DNA of 64,000 nucleotides from Conoideocrella luteorostrata (taxonomy: Eukaryota > Ascomycota > Sordariomycetes > Hypocreales > Clavicipitaceae), in contig JASWJB010000076.1 in assembly GCA_032433595.1 (NCBI GenBank), positions 83,362-147,361 of the forward strand, in the 5' to 3' direction. The notes under the pieces were generated by a model. It saw only the letters and a list, made by a program, of their open reading frames with translations, was not told where the DNA came from and did no database searches. Positions 1 through 11,801 of this stretch are shown here, one piece after another (within the stretch, counting starts at the first letter, position 1; each line of letters opens with the position of its first letter). The translations under genes and the position numbers were made by a program.

Positions 1-1031
1 CTGAAGTACACAGGAACAACGAAACACCCGCGCCGTCGCATGAACGTCTGGGACGAACATACTCTTGACAATGAGACACCTTCTCCATCATACGGCACCT
101 CAGGCCTCAAGAATGACTAAGGAATACGACATACGTCGAGACCAAATTCCTCGATGGTAGCGGCGAGATTTAGTTTCTGCTCCGTCTTTGGCGCCCCAAC
201 GACTGCTTGATGATACGGCCAGCGGACATTTTGGGGACATGATGGTGAAATGGAAGGGGGCCAAACCTGAACCTACGCCTCCTCTGAGCAAATTTTCTGT
301 TGTGGTATTAACATACGGCACGGAAACACTAGACTACTTTGTTTCGTCGATGACGGTCCCGTTGGGTAACGACTCATCTTGTGCTGATGTACAGGTGTAT
401 GTGCTGACCCCCAGCTTGGGAGAGCCTGAATGCCTTGCAGTGGATAATACGGGCTTTTAATATGGCACAGCGGTCTTCCCGTGGCTCTTTCAGCTCTTTG
501 TCTTATTGAGAACTGTAAATACAAGTTTAAGCATACGAGACAGCGTCAAGGTGAAAGGGAAGAAGATGAGGGAACAACCAATGATGGTTTGCCAAATTCG
601 ATTTGCGCTCAGACGGCACAGGACTAGGACTTCAAATGACTCAAACGAATACCAATAATTAGCCGGCAGCCTGTGACCATGTCCCCTTTTTTTGTTTTTT
701 CTTCAATTCAGCCATCGCGATCGCATCGGAACATAACGGTGCCAGGCATAGTCAGCACTTGGGCGGCTTGCGCCAAGGTTCTCATTAAACGCATCAGGAT
801 CATTGTAGCTGACCTTGATGAGTCACACCTAGTGGCAGCTAGTTTCCTGCTTTGATTCATCGATGAACTCTTTGCAGTGCAAGCAAAATGTCAGTGTGCA
901 GCAGACAGAGTTTTGAAACCATGAAACGACTGTATCAGCTCGCACAGAGCCCGTCTTGAGCGACGCAAAACAGTTCGAAGTTGAATCGACGGCAGTCGCA
1001 TTCAATCTCAGTAGCATGTATAAGCGATTGA
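1..1031. other. Left-edge region without a supported gene
   Basis: Several overlapping short ORFs of 60-90 codons occur on both strands, but none shows a recognisable domain, and each lacks a start context or splice structure that would favour it over its antisense shadow. A short T-rich run lies near 687-701. I see no gene here. Confidence 0.4.
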
Positions 1032-1289
1032 CTCAACCAGAGCTGCTATCTGGCCTGCCCCGTCACAGATAACCGCCTATGGGCAGCGGATCGAGGCTCC
1101 TTCGTCATCGACTTATCCGACGCCGAAGAGTACCTATCCATCCCCTCCGATGAAGCCAAGGGCGGTCTCCAAGAGTACGCCGATTGGCGCATCTCTCGCA
1201 TCCAGCAAGTCTGTCTTCTAGGCAGCAGCGTATTCTATGCAAAACTTAACTGTAGATCCGATCCCTATGTGTTGCGCGCCAAAATATGA
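1032..1289 (+). pseudogene. Coding-like fragment of unknown gene
   Basis: An open frame runs from just after a TGA at 1029-1031 to a TGA at 1287-1289, about 85 codons. From 1041 to about 1240 the codons end mostly in C or G, unlike the surrounding DNA, and give a protein-like stretch containing NRLWAADRGSFVIDL and later YADWRISRIQQVCLLGSS. There is no ATG at its left end, so it is either an internal exon of an unseen gene or, more likely, a relic. I do not recognise the family. It lies convergent with and directly beyond the stop codon of the NB-ARC gene at 1331. Confidence 0.3.
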
Positions 1290-1330
1290 AGGAAAGGAGA
1301 ATGCAGACGGGGTTGTCCCCGCCACAGCTT

Positions 1331-4300
1331 TCATCTCCAAAAGATGGGCACTCGGTCGTCGCATGCATCTACAATATTGTCCTGCATCGGGTCGATATGG
1401 GCATTTCTGAGAAGCGCTTCCGCGTCCCTCTTATGCGCATCCCTGTCTGCCTGGGTTGATGTGCTGTCTGCCTCCAGTGCCTCAGAAAGCATCAGCAATC
1501 CTCTAGCATGCTCGACAGGTCGGTCGGCCTTCCAGACCTTGGACTGCTCGCAAGACTCCTCGAGATGAGATCTAGGACCGCCGCAGAGCTATTAGTACTA
1601 TTTCTCTTTTCAGCAATAACGGTGAACCAAAGGTGCTCATGCACAGGGGCGAGATGACGACGCACATTGCTGCTCGGAATTCTTCCAGCCTTAAACAGCA
1701 GGTTCCAAGCCTATAACCGCAGGCTGCGGAGAAAGGATGGAATCCTGTACCGTCGAGTTTTTGCCACGCACTTCGGGCCCCAAAATATTGTTCTTTGGCC
1801 TCCTTGAACTTACTCTGCTTCCGAAGGAGCGTAGCCCGTCCGAATAGCGCACTGAATATACAGACAGTCAGCACCCGTTGCAAGACTTCAAGATGATAAC
1901 TCAGCATAGGACAGGCTCACTATGCCAACATGGCCTGATTAATCGGATCTTCGTTCTGCAGCTCAATTATCGCCATCTTGAATTTGCTTTCCACCTCCTC
2001 GTCGAAGTTCCTAAGATACGTCAAGCACCTTGCATGGTTCGCAACGTGCCTTGCTGGTCGTGGCTGCTCTTCTAGCTTGTCATTGATCATGGAAGTCCAA
2101 ATTTCTTCGGACTTAATGAACCACTTTTTGGCTTCTTCATGTATATTCGCAGTATCGCAGCAATAACCGACATTGTTTGCTACTTTCGCAAGCCGAGTTT
2201 TGGCTGTCTTTAATTCGGCCGTGCTGTTCCCTGGTTTCTGTACTTGTTCTTGCTTCAGTCGAATGTTATAAACCTCCTTGTTCAATTCGATTGCCTTTTC
2301 AGGATCACCAAGACTTTCAGTTGCCTGAGCTTGGTGGCTCAGAATTGCCGCCTCAAAGTCTGCCTGCTCGGGGTCCTGCCCGAGCCTCTTCAAAGCCCTC
2401 AGATTCGCTTGGCAAAGATTCATGCACTCTTTCATGTTATTTGTTTCAGACAGAAATCTGCGTTGAATCTATATCAGTGACCTGTCTCGAGAAGATTCAT
2501 GTTTAAACAGTCTATACAAACCTTTGGGCAATCTCAAGAAGTATACAAAATTCCCGAGGTGCCTTGAACTCCTTTGATATAGCCATCTCTTTATCGAAGC
2601 ATTCCTTCAAATGCATCACGTGTCGGAGGTACGTGTTACAAATCTCCCATTTGTTATACAGTTGGCTTTCGGCAAGTTCTCGATCGGGGAAGACGCCGAC
2701 AAGCAGTTCCGCAGCAGTATTAAAGCTTTTTTGACGGCATTCGAGGGGGAAAATTTTTCGCAAACAGGTTTGGACTGATGTTTCGATCACAAGTGTACCG
2801 CCATCTTGGCTTGCCTTAATGAACCCCAATGCCTTGGGTTTATGCAGCGCATCTGAGAACCTGACTGTCTCGTTAGCGGGAGAAGTAAAAAAGGTTTCGA
2901 GGAGGTAACCAAGAAAAATCAGAAGCAATAGGAGATTTTTCGAACGAAAGGGCTTACTCAGATTCGTGATTGCAGAAGTCCAAGTGATATGGGAAATTTT
3001 TGCTTCCATTTTCCCGTAACAATTTGCTTGGATCTATCCTCGGATCCAGGTAACACAGAGTGGCCATGAGATGTTGGCTGTCTTCGGAAAACTGATCAAA
3101 TATTAGAGCCCATGTGCTCGATTCCCTGGCAGCCTCGGTCTTCAGATTATTCCAAGGCTTTAAATTGCGGTACTCTGCAAGAGAGATCTTGGCCTCGACA
3201 ACGTAGGTGGCACATGCAGTTAGCAAGGCTGGATGCCCACCCATAGTCTCGGAAAGAGCAACTGCAGAGGCAGTATCTGCTTCGAAATGCTCATTTTTTT
3301 GCAGCTGTTTCAACAAGAACTCAGACCCTGTTTCATTGTCCCATCTGTTGACCAGGATATCATGCTCGATGTCCTTGAAAGCCAGACGACTCTCGTGAGT
3401 TGTAATAATGACAGTCTCTCGACCAGATGCGGGCCAATAAGGCTCGATACTTTCAAGAGATTTGACCTGATCGAATACGATGAGTACAGGGGCACCTTCC
3501 TCAAGTTAGTGTTGTTATTTCATGGTGAATAACGAGGGAAGCCGAGGCTACTACGCATACCTTGGGACTGAAGCCATTTTTGGACGAGATAGTGGTTATG
3601 ATCGTGACTTTTCGCATCTGCACCGTTCAAATCAAGGCGGTGAGCAATCTTCGTAAAGCTCTGCGCAATGCTGACAGAATTCTGCCCTTGGACCCACAGA
3701 ACGAAGTCGTAAATTCCATACTCAAATTTCTTCGTCGCATAGCCGGCCGCAACGGTTGTTTTACCGATTTCGGGGATACCGTGCAATACCACAGATCTGG
3801 CTGAATGCGCACCTTTTGGGGAAATCAGTTGATCTAATTTTACAAGAATATCTTCACGATCGTAAGGCGTGTTTTGCGAAAACCGAGGCACCAGCGTGAG
3901 GCGCGGGGTTCCGCTCATTGTCGTTGGATTGAACATCCACCTAGATTGGTCGCAAGCGCCTTGCAGTTCTGCAACTTCGACCTTCAGCTTTTCATGTGTC
4001 ACTGAGTAGAGCATATCAAGGTCTCTTTTCTGTGGAGTAAGGATATTTGGAAGAAAATTAAGCGATACTTTGTTAGTTAGACACAGATAAAAGTTCTCAT
4101 TGCGTGAGGCTTTATGCTTGCAACGTACCTGACCGGATTCTTCCGCAGCTCAAAGAAGCAATCGCTGCGACGAAGAAGTCAAGATATAGCAGATGCATCC
4201 GAACGCAGATATTGCCCACTCCATGAGTTGTACTGGTAACTTTTTTCAGAGTTTCACAAGGAGTCTCGGCCAAGATCGCGAGTTGTCTGATTTGAGTCCC

Positions 4301-4757
4301 TATTCGACGAGCAGTCTCCTGTGGTTCTTCAGAACCTAACTATCCGTTGAACTGTTAACTTCGAGATTTCAATGCAATTTTTGCTGCTCCCTCGTCATCA
4401 AGACACTCACATCAAGAAGATGCCCTAAAACGCCCCAAAAAAAGGTCATATCCATTTCAGCACGCCATTTCGCAGCAAATACGTCAAAGAATCTTTCCAC
4501 ATAACCTATAGATAGGTGTTTCACGTTGATGTTATCGTTTTCGTTGCTTAAAATGCGTTCCCGAGCTTCAGTCCACGGTTGATATTCGTCGACTTTCTTC
4601 AGATGATACGGACCGAGTGTGTCGCGGAGCGTTTGGATACCCTCGCGACACTCGCCAGACAAAATATCTGCCCTACATCAACAAGTCAGCTCGATCTCGC
4701 GCAATAAATGGGAGCATACAAGCGCACAGAAGCTCAGGTCCCATAGTAGACAGTCTC
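1331..4757 (-). CDS. NLR-like STAND protein: N-terminal helical region, NB-ARC, TPR
   Basis: Probable signal-transducing ATPase of the NB-ARC/TPR class, the fungal counterpart of NLR sensors. Exons from minus-strand splice signals: about 4671-4411, 4318-4129, 4022-3561, 3495-2958, 2860-2518, 2468-1921, 1851-1666, 1571-1331; the last seven sum to 2508 nt (836 codons) in one frame. The first exon is uncertain: an ATG at 4757 could be spliced in with a weak GTGCGC donor. The P-loop reads GIPEIGKTT, with Glu where Gly is usual; APVLIVFDQ is the Walker B-like strand, VIITTHESR an RNBS-B-like strand and GGHPALL a GLPL-like motif. Winged-helix-like sequence (LHKPKALGFIK) follows, then TPR helices to a C-terminal PIFWR ending, usual in fungal members. 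The intron with a TACTAAT branch site (1665-1572) is especially clear. Known members mediate incompatibility or immunity-like responses; the ligand is unknown. No stop or frameshift was found from 4411 down to 1331. Confidence 0.8.
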
Positions 4758-5826
4758 TCAGGAGCGTGCGCCTTGGCATGTAAAGCGTAGTCTGACTTGG
4801 AGTGGTTGCGGTTTCGTCACAGCAAATGCCACAGTTGAAGGATAAGAACAGTGCTAAAGCCGCAACGACTTAGAGAGTTGAGTCGCACAGAGATCGAAAT
4901 GCCAGAATGCCCTGCAAGATTGAGTGGTATTTTCGGATCAAAGATTGCTGGGAGGTTTTATAAACGGGACATCCCATTGGCAGGCATCAGTCAAATACAC
5001 GCCAAGATGCCTGATCGGTCATGCAAGACATACAAGTGCTGGGACCAATTGCCGGGCATCCAGGTGGCCCGTCAATTGAGACGCGATCGCTCGAGAAGTG
5101 TAATAAAGTTCGCCCACGCTGTTAGGCACTAAGCCCAAGCTAAGCCATTCTGGCGTGGTGATCGACACAGTGACATTCTCGTTACGCCTCAAGGACTGAG
5201 TCAAGCGCTAATATCGACTTGCTAATTGGACTTGCCGCATCAAGGCTTCTAGTCGGATAGCTGCTCAAGGTGATAACCGCCGTCGCCTGGCTCCATAATT
5301 GGTAGCTGGCGTTTAATGGCTTGGCTCAGGTCCACTTCGGGGCCTGATTTATTTGGCTTCTGGTGGTGTTATGAAAATCCTCTATTAAGAAAGAATATTA
5401 GCCAGGCAGCGGAATATAACGTCGTTCTTTGAGGTGCCTACCGAATACAGTCTAGACTCGTGTTTCGTGGCTGTTGGCGAGCGTTTCGGCGAGGGGTCGC
5501 GAAGCGCCTTGCTCTACTTCTTCAGCCACAGAAAAATGCTTTCCTGGAGGTTGGTGATCACGAATCCGCCGCGTGGTCGCTCTCAGCACCACAATGGGCC
5601 TTTCATTAACAGGTAGGTGATGTGCGCCGCGACGTATTCTCTAATGCCTTTCCCTTCTATCATCGCCGTAACAATTCTTTGCTTTTAGAACTCCCAACGT
5701 TCGTACATAGTAGCGTGGAGCGGCCAAGCTGTCAAAAGAACGAGGAAGCCATGCGCTTTTGATCAAAGACCATAGTTCTCCTGGTTTAAATTCTCTAAAT
5801 TCGCTGTGCAAATCTGCTTGCCTGTC
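4758..5826. promoter_or_regulatory. Divergent intergenic region between NB-ARC gene and membrane-protein gene
   Basis: About 1.07 kb separates the outward-reading NB-ARC gene (minus) and the membrane-protein gene (plus), so both promoters must lie here. Short ORFs at 4851-5132 (plus) and 5019-5204 (minus) overlap each other and have no recognisable content. No specific transcription-factor site could be assigned. Confidence 0.35.
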
Positions 5827-7689
5827 ATGATTCGAAAGCTGAACTTCGTGTGCGGCAACGCCAGCCCCGGCACAAGCAACGAGATGGGCTCTATCGATGC
5901 CGCCGAGCAACAGGAGCTGAGTGATGTGCTTGATCTGGAGGCTCAGACAACGCGACTCAAATATATGTCCTTGGAGGAAGCCGAGCAGAATCGATCTTCT
6001 AGTTAAACCATCATATCCGAGAAGGTACGTTTCCCGACTTGTCTATGACCGCTGGTCAAGAATGTTTCTCATCTCCCTGGTGATATGCCCTCCCATGGTT
6101 CTATCGTTGTCTTGAAAGCTAAAAATTCCAGGATTTTAGTCTTCCTCACTCCGCAAACAAGTCATCGAGGAGCTGTTCGGCCCATCAACTGATGTACCAG
6201 TGGCCGGGCTTAATGTTTTCTTCAACCATTTGGAACATGCGTGCTTCCCAAAACTGCTCAACCCCCGTTTCAATATTTTGTGGCCCTTGCTCGAAAGGCA
6301 GTGTGCGACTCACCCTGCTGAATGCTGGCATTGGTGTCTGAAGGTCCTTCGAGTGCTTCGAGAGTCAACAAGCCCCTCCGACGAAAGAAGCATCTCTTCG
6401 GTTTGCGAGCAGATCATCCCAGAACGACTTCAAGAAGTACGCATTGAGCCTGCTCAAAAAACTCAAATCCATCAAGCCATATTTGCCGTCATGTGTTGGT
6501 TCTCCGCCACAGTGACACCGGAGTTTGATCTCGCCGAATGTCGGCAAGGACAGGCAGATACGGGCCATCATTCGAAGCCAAGGACAGTTCTGACTGCCAC
6601 AAACATGGGCAAAAAGTTTGACTCCAAGATCCGGACGGCCCTTTATGCAGCCTGTTCCGTGCTTTCTGCTACCATGATACGGAACAAGTCGCTTGGCACT
6701 CGTCAGGCCAGCAACCGGTTAATCAGAGAAATCAGCAAAGCTCAGGCATAGCGGGGGCGCTCAGAGATGACATCATCCTTTATCAAGCCAGCCTTGACTA
6801 TTTTTCTCTGTCAAGAATAAGTCGCGTAAAGTTGAAATGGGTCGACACCATGACAGCTCATCTTGCATTTGACATTTCCACTCGCACGCTCTCGATATTT
6901 CGCTTCCCCTCGTATTGTGTGGCGAGTGTACTCCGTGGGGGAAACGGTTCAGACCTGATGGAAGGGTACGTCAATGATTTCTGCTTAATTTTTTGTTGCT
7001 CCTCTTTTTTTCTCTCTCTGGAGGGAGTTTGCTAATAATAGGTTCTACATAGAATCATGGATGACGTTCTACGTCTTCCTTATTGTACAGATCTCGAACC
7101 GGAATGTGCAGCCATATGCAGAGAGATTTTTTTGTCTTATCGTCTTCTATTTGGACAGAAGAGCTCCCGAACGCTCCTGGAGGAAGAATTAACAAAATTA
7201 AGCTCCTCAGTACGGAATACCCAGTCGGCCCAGTGGAATCAATCTTTACCCACATCGAAAGTACAACCGTCGGCACTTGAAGATGTCGAGACTGTTGATG
7301 CATTCCTCTTGGATCAAGCAACGTCAAACCAGTGGTATATCAGCCGCCTTTTTAGACGAGGCAAATATCGGAATAGACCAACTATAACCCCAAGTCAGGT
7401 TTTGCCTTCTACATTTGTCGACTCTTGCGGCAAGGTCGGACAGTACGATACCTATTCTACTATTCTCGACTTCCCGGTGTTTGGTCAGCGTCTTGTCGAC
7501 CTCCAGCTGTATAGCACAAGAACACAGCCTAGCAGAGTGCGGGATCTCTGGCGTGATCGTAGGAACCCACTTCAATGGTACACATTCTGGGCTGTCATAT
7601 GGTTCGGCAGCGCCGGCATTCTGCTCGGCGCTCTGCAATTGGCGGCTAGCATTGCCCAGGTAGCTGCTGCTTTCAAGCCTGGCGCTTGA
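5827..7689 (+). CDS. Fungal protein of unknown function, C-terminal membrane segment
   Basis: Multi-exon gene, exon joins only partly resolved. Coding segments: from an ATG at 5827 to about 6000; about 6139-6590 (contains NILWPLLERQCATHPAECW); about 6630-6966 in another frame (contains KWVDTMTAHLAFDISTRTLS); and about 7054-7689. The GT at 6966-6967 and an AG near 7053 join the last two. The final exon ends with RDLWRDRRNPLQWYTFWAVI, followed by a hydrophobic segment (about 7600-7665) that predicts one membrane helix close to the C terminus. The layout, large helical N-terminal part plus RNPLQWYTFWA before a terminal helix, recalls an uncharacterised family widespread in filamentous ascomycetes; the function is unknown. 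The frame change between about 6590 and 6640 is an unresolved intron or a real frameshift, so integrity is not certain. It is divergent from the NB-ARC gene. Confidence 0.55.
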
Positions 7690-8177
7690 CGGCGGTGTAC
7701 TCATGCATTCGGCAAGTTTGTCCAAGTAGCAGAGTACAGCATAGAGCGCCCTGGAGAAACTATTTTATTTATTATTATCTTTGAAGAAAAAATAGCATAT
7801 AGTAATTTGTTATTATCTAGATATCGATTACCGCAAGAGTATACTTGGTCCGGGCCGGGCCGCTTGGGCAAAGTTGGCATCGTCGTCGCACTGTGCACAT
7901 ACAGTATGTATACGGTGCTGCCACATAGTTTTCGCAGGAAGATACCTCAGTGTGTGCAGAAATTTTGATGCTTCCTCTTATGACACAGTCCTCTGCTCCG
8001 TCGCCACCATATTCTTGACATACGTTGCCTATTTAATACCCGTGTTCACGCAGCCTGCTAAGCAGAGCCATTTTTCCAGCAGCAGGTCTCAGCGCAAAAG
8101 AGATTGCTCCAGCGTATTCATTATTCATCGTTACGCCCTGATCGACCTGACTTCAAAATTGATGCTGTGTCGCTTCC
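7690..8177. other. Intergenic spacer
   Basis: AT-rich between about 7755 and 7825 with an ATTTATTATTATC run, compatible with a 3' end or poly(A) signal for the upstream gene; the rest would hold the promoter of the BTB gene. No ORF here is convincing. Confidence 0.4.
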
Positions 8178-9274
8178 ATGATGACGAGCCCTAAGCCAGG
8201 TGTGGCCTTCCCCCACGTGGAAAATGAGACAGTCCACCTTCATCCAAATGGCGACGCGGTGCTTGTTATTCAGTCTGATCCAGGCAGGAGATATCTCGTA
8301 TCGAGCAAGACATTGCAGCTCGCATCCGATTACTTTGATGTGCTCTTTAGACCAACGTTCGCGGAGGGCAAAGCTACGCAAAATGGTGAATGCCCTGATA
8401 TCATCCTGAAGGAAGACGACCCAGAGGCTATGGCGATCATTTTGTCTATTTTGCACCATCGCTTCTCAGAGTCACACTGGGTTATAAAGCCGCAGTTGCT
8501 TGCAAAAGTGGCTCAGCACAGTGACAAGTACCAGTGTAACCTATCGCTTCAGCCGTGGATTTCTTACTGGGTGCGGAATGTGCAGGGACTTTCTGGTATC
8601 GAAGAGTTTGGCCTTATGCTCACTGCGGCCTATTTCTTCCGCATCCAGCAGCATTTCTCAGAAATGTCAGCCACCGTTATACGCAATATTCCCATCGATT
8701 TCGATGCTGTATGGGCAGAGCACGACATCATCGGGTACCTTCCCCAGTTTGTTAAAGGTAAGCGAGCACCGCAGTCATTAAACCGATAAAAGGCTCTAAC
8801 CGATGTTTAGATGAGCTGAAGACTCATATTTACTCAGTCATTGATGATATTCGCTTCGAGGTTGAATCTGTAGAAGGGTCCTTACGAGATGCCCCTGGTG
8901 GCTTCTTGATGCAGCGCCAGTACTGCTTAACGTGTGAAGGATTTCATCCTGCAAACGCCAGACAATGTTATCCTGGTGACAACGAAGATCCTTACGACGA
9001 AATGTGCACCAACCAGGGTCGCATAGCTGAATACTTCGATATACTTCGCAGAAGGCATCTATGGCCAACAAGATCAGCGTTTAGATATCGCTCCATAGCC
9101 GAGTTAGTGACAGCTATTGGCAACATGGAGAGTGAGACCGAAAAGCACAAATGTGCAGGCGGCTTAAGCTGTCCTTTAATTACGGAGATCAGACTGCTAT
9201 ACATCAAAGTCAAGAATAGAGTGGAAAATATTAAGGGTATTGGTTCTAACCCAGATGAAGGAGAGAGTCATTAA
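8178..9274 (+). CDS. BTB/POZ domain protein
   Basis: Two exons, 8178-8757 and 8811-9274, joined by a GTAAGC..TTTAG intron of 53 nt with a CTAAC branch site; together 348 codons (347 residues). Residues about 25-120 fit a fungal BTB fold: LVSSKTLQLASDYFDVLF is the typical BTB helix after the first strands, followed by DIILKEDDPEAMAIILSILH. The C-terminal half is helical with a Cys-containing stretch (YCLTCEGFHPANARQC) but no clear zinc motif. BTB domains mediate dimerisation or adapt substrates to Cullin-3 ligases; fungal stand-alone BTB proteins of this kind are mostly uncharacterised. ATG 8178 is used; 8181 is a second ATG. No lesion seen. Confidence 0.75.
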
Positions 9275-9832
9275 GACCATGACGAGTCATAAATTGGCCG
9301 AGCCGATTACCAATCAACTACTTTTCATGACAAGATGAGTCTTGAGATGTATCTATGGGACATTTCACTTTGAGCGTTCCAAGGCCATAGTCTTTGACAG
9401 GCCGGTTTTTTACCTGTACCACCACCCATACTGGGGTTTATACTTCTCATCTGAGAGATAGTTGCCACCTGGTCCCTTGCGCGGTCTCTCTTTTTTTTAT
9501 TTTGTTTAAGGGGCGCGCTATCCCCGTCCGGCGCTTAGGGAATTCTTGTCTCAATCATCAAACTGTTAGTTAGCTGTCTGATTTGTGTATATATGACGAG
9601 GGGGTTGCTTGCAGCAGACAGTGGCGGTGACTGATGAATTTGCAGCCGTTCTCCGCCTCGCAAATAGCCGGGAAGGTTTAAACTTGCAAGCACTCTGTTT
9701 TGTTCTCACGATTAGCTAGATAACCTACCTAGCCAGGCATAAGGCGCCCTAGAAGACAGTATGCTCGCACTGCCACGCATCTTCGTATTCATTCATTGTG
9801 TTGACAGATCATTTGCCTTGTGAAATATACTA
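9275..9832. other. Intergenic spacer
   Basis: No supported ORF. Contains T-rich runs near 9490-9505. It separates the intact BTB gene from the block of decayed genes that follows. Confidence 0.4.
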
Positions 9833-9849
9833 ATGCTGCGGGAGCTCGT

Positions 9850-10380
9850 TTTCGCCACTGAAACATGTCTGTCTGAAACTTGTTGCCTGACCTTGCCAGC
9901 GACGACATCGCTGCATGCGTCTCTAGATGACCAACTAAGACATCGGTATTGGGAGTACCAATACCGACGGCTCTCAACGAATCCTTTAGTTTCATTTCAT
10001 GGTTTCGTCGCAGGGGAACTCGTACGTGAGTTTGCAGTGTATAGCAGCCAAGATGGTATGATCCTGAAACATGTATTCCAAGGATCAATAGACGCCGTAT
10101 TTTTTTTTAATGGCCGCGTGCTAGAGCTCTTGCAATATTATGGCAGATACCCAGAGCCTAGATGCGCGATTGTAACGGATAACGCGTTTTTGGTACCAGT
10201 CGGAAGGACTCGGACAGATGTACGAAAAGGCAGGCGGGGGTGAAGTTATTATATCCATTCCCCCCTCTCACCGGATTCAACCCAATTGAAGAGCGCTTCT
10301 TGGTCCTCAAGAAGTTTATTAAAAGACGGCGGAGGCGAAATAGGGATATTATCAACATGGATATTAAGCAGCATCCAGGT
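9850..10380 (+). mobile_element. Relic of a DDE transposase (Tc1/mariner-like)
   Basis: The conceptual translation keeps the core of an IS630/Tc1-mariner DDE domain. In the first frame (to about 10185) there is DGMILKHVFQGSIDAVFF, then the second acidic motif VTDNA near 10175. The frame then shifts, and from about 10215 a second frame reads AGVKLLYPFPP followed by NPIEERFLVLKKFIKRRRR, which carries the third acidic residue of the catalytic triad. The region of the first catalytic Asp is not recognisable and there is at least one frameshift, so the element is dead. I could not identify terminal inverted repeats or a TA target duplication. The superfamily call rests on motif spacing; the exact family is not assigned. 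Confidence 0.65.
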
Positions 10381-10641
10381 TGGTAGCCACCGCTACATTA
10401 CAGAAGGGCACCAGTCTGGGTATGAGGCGCGCGCATTGAAGAGTTAGCAGCTATGCTCAATTCATACATGCAGTCATTCTCAGCTGCACTGCCGGCCGAC
10501 GACCCGTCAACTCGAACATTCTGATCCTCGACGTCCTGCACAATCGGATAAATATATATTCCTGCCGCTGAGGGTTAAATAAATGTGAGCGGTAGCACAA
10601 TAGATCACAAGGAGGCGTAGGGACGAAGGATAGACTGTTCG
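10381..10641. other. Spacer inside relic block
   Basis: About 260 bases between the transposase relic and the HNH-type relic. No coding signal seen. Confidence 0.35.
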
Positions 10642-11650
10642 TTATTCGGTAACAAAGAGTGTGCGTGTGCTGGGCAACAAATTATTCAGTGCGGCGTATG
10701 GTAGAAACGCATCGATCTTATAAGTATTCGGCGTGTCTTCTAATGGTTCGACAAATATCTTAAAGTCGCCGAAATTAAATGGAGATATCTCGTGAACGTA
10801 CGGGCATTTTCGGTCAATCTCCAGGCCGTCAATCATATGGACCACATCATTATCGAGCATATTGAGCATCTTAACTGTCGTCATTTCGGATTTATCTTGC
10901 GCCCGTTAAAGAGACGAATCTTGTATGTGGGAAGGGAACATGCAAGTTACGAATCTGAGTTGCATTGGGTTAAAGAATGCGGCAAGATATACGCGAGTTC
11001 AAGGGATTCAAAGTTTCCACTAGGAGTAAGCTATCCTCGTCATCACTAGCGTTGTTGCCGCAGTCCTGTATTTGTTTCGCGGTTTGCGTTTAGTCAAATC
11101 TGCCTGAGATTACGCAACAATGCCTGTCGCACGCGAGGCAGTCACCCGATGAGCTTTCAATCGGCCTGACGTCCCTATGAAGGATGACTCTCCAGCTCTC
11201 GCCCGCTAAACAGCCCAGTAGCATGTTAGTGAAGATTGGGGGGGATTCCTTTTAGTATAAACTTGCACTAAATAAAGAGCCAGTGTACACTTGATGGTTA
11301 CTTGAGGAAAGTTGACTATTTCTTGCAAGGCAAGAAGAGGTGATCGATCAGAACGTCAGCAAACTCGACTATTCCGGACAAGGTATTTGCCTCTGTTTCT
11401 TCGCACGACAAGGCCGCGTCTTCTGTCATCGAAGAGCCGATGAAGTCGAAGAAAACCGCGAAGATCATTGTCCTTGGTGTCTTCGGTAATCGCATATTCG
11501 TATATCGAGCGCAAGAGTTTCGGTCGGTTGTATTGACTGTTTTCGTAATGTTTGTTCGGGTCTCGTAGTATTCCATGATGCTGTAACAAGAATCTTCGCT
11601 TGAAACCGATCAGAATCTTATAAGGAAGGACTGGACAAGACATTGATAAA
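10642..11650 (-). pseudogene. Relic of fungal HNH-endonuclease-type protein
   Basis: The N-terminal part is at 11650-11316 in two frames: LLRSIYEYAITEDTKDNDLR continues in the other frame as FFDFIGSSMTEDA and then FADVLIDHLFLP. This resembles the N-terminal helical region of a fungal HNH-domain family. The C-terminal part at 10884-10642 reads VKMLNMLDNDVVHMIDGLEI, then FGDFKIFVEP and NNLLPSTRTLFVTE, which fits the segment following the HNH motif in that family. The middle (about 10885-11315), where the His-Asn-His residues should be, is full of stops. The frame change and stops make it a pseudogene. Family assignment is from memory of conserved motifs. Confidence 0.55.
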
Positions 11651-11801
11651 TCCTTGGAGGGATGACGGGTGTCGAGGGTTGAGAATATAGAGTTGCTGTG
11701 GCTGAGACATTCCGTGGCGGTGCTCTGTCTGCAGCACTTCTACCTACACCATTGCGTCCCCTTTCCCCTATTTCCTGAGCCATAGTTTCCTATTCAGAGC
11801 A

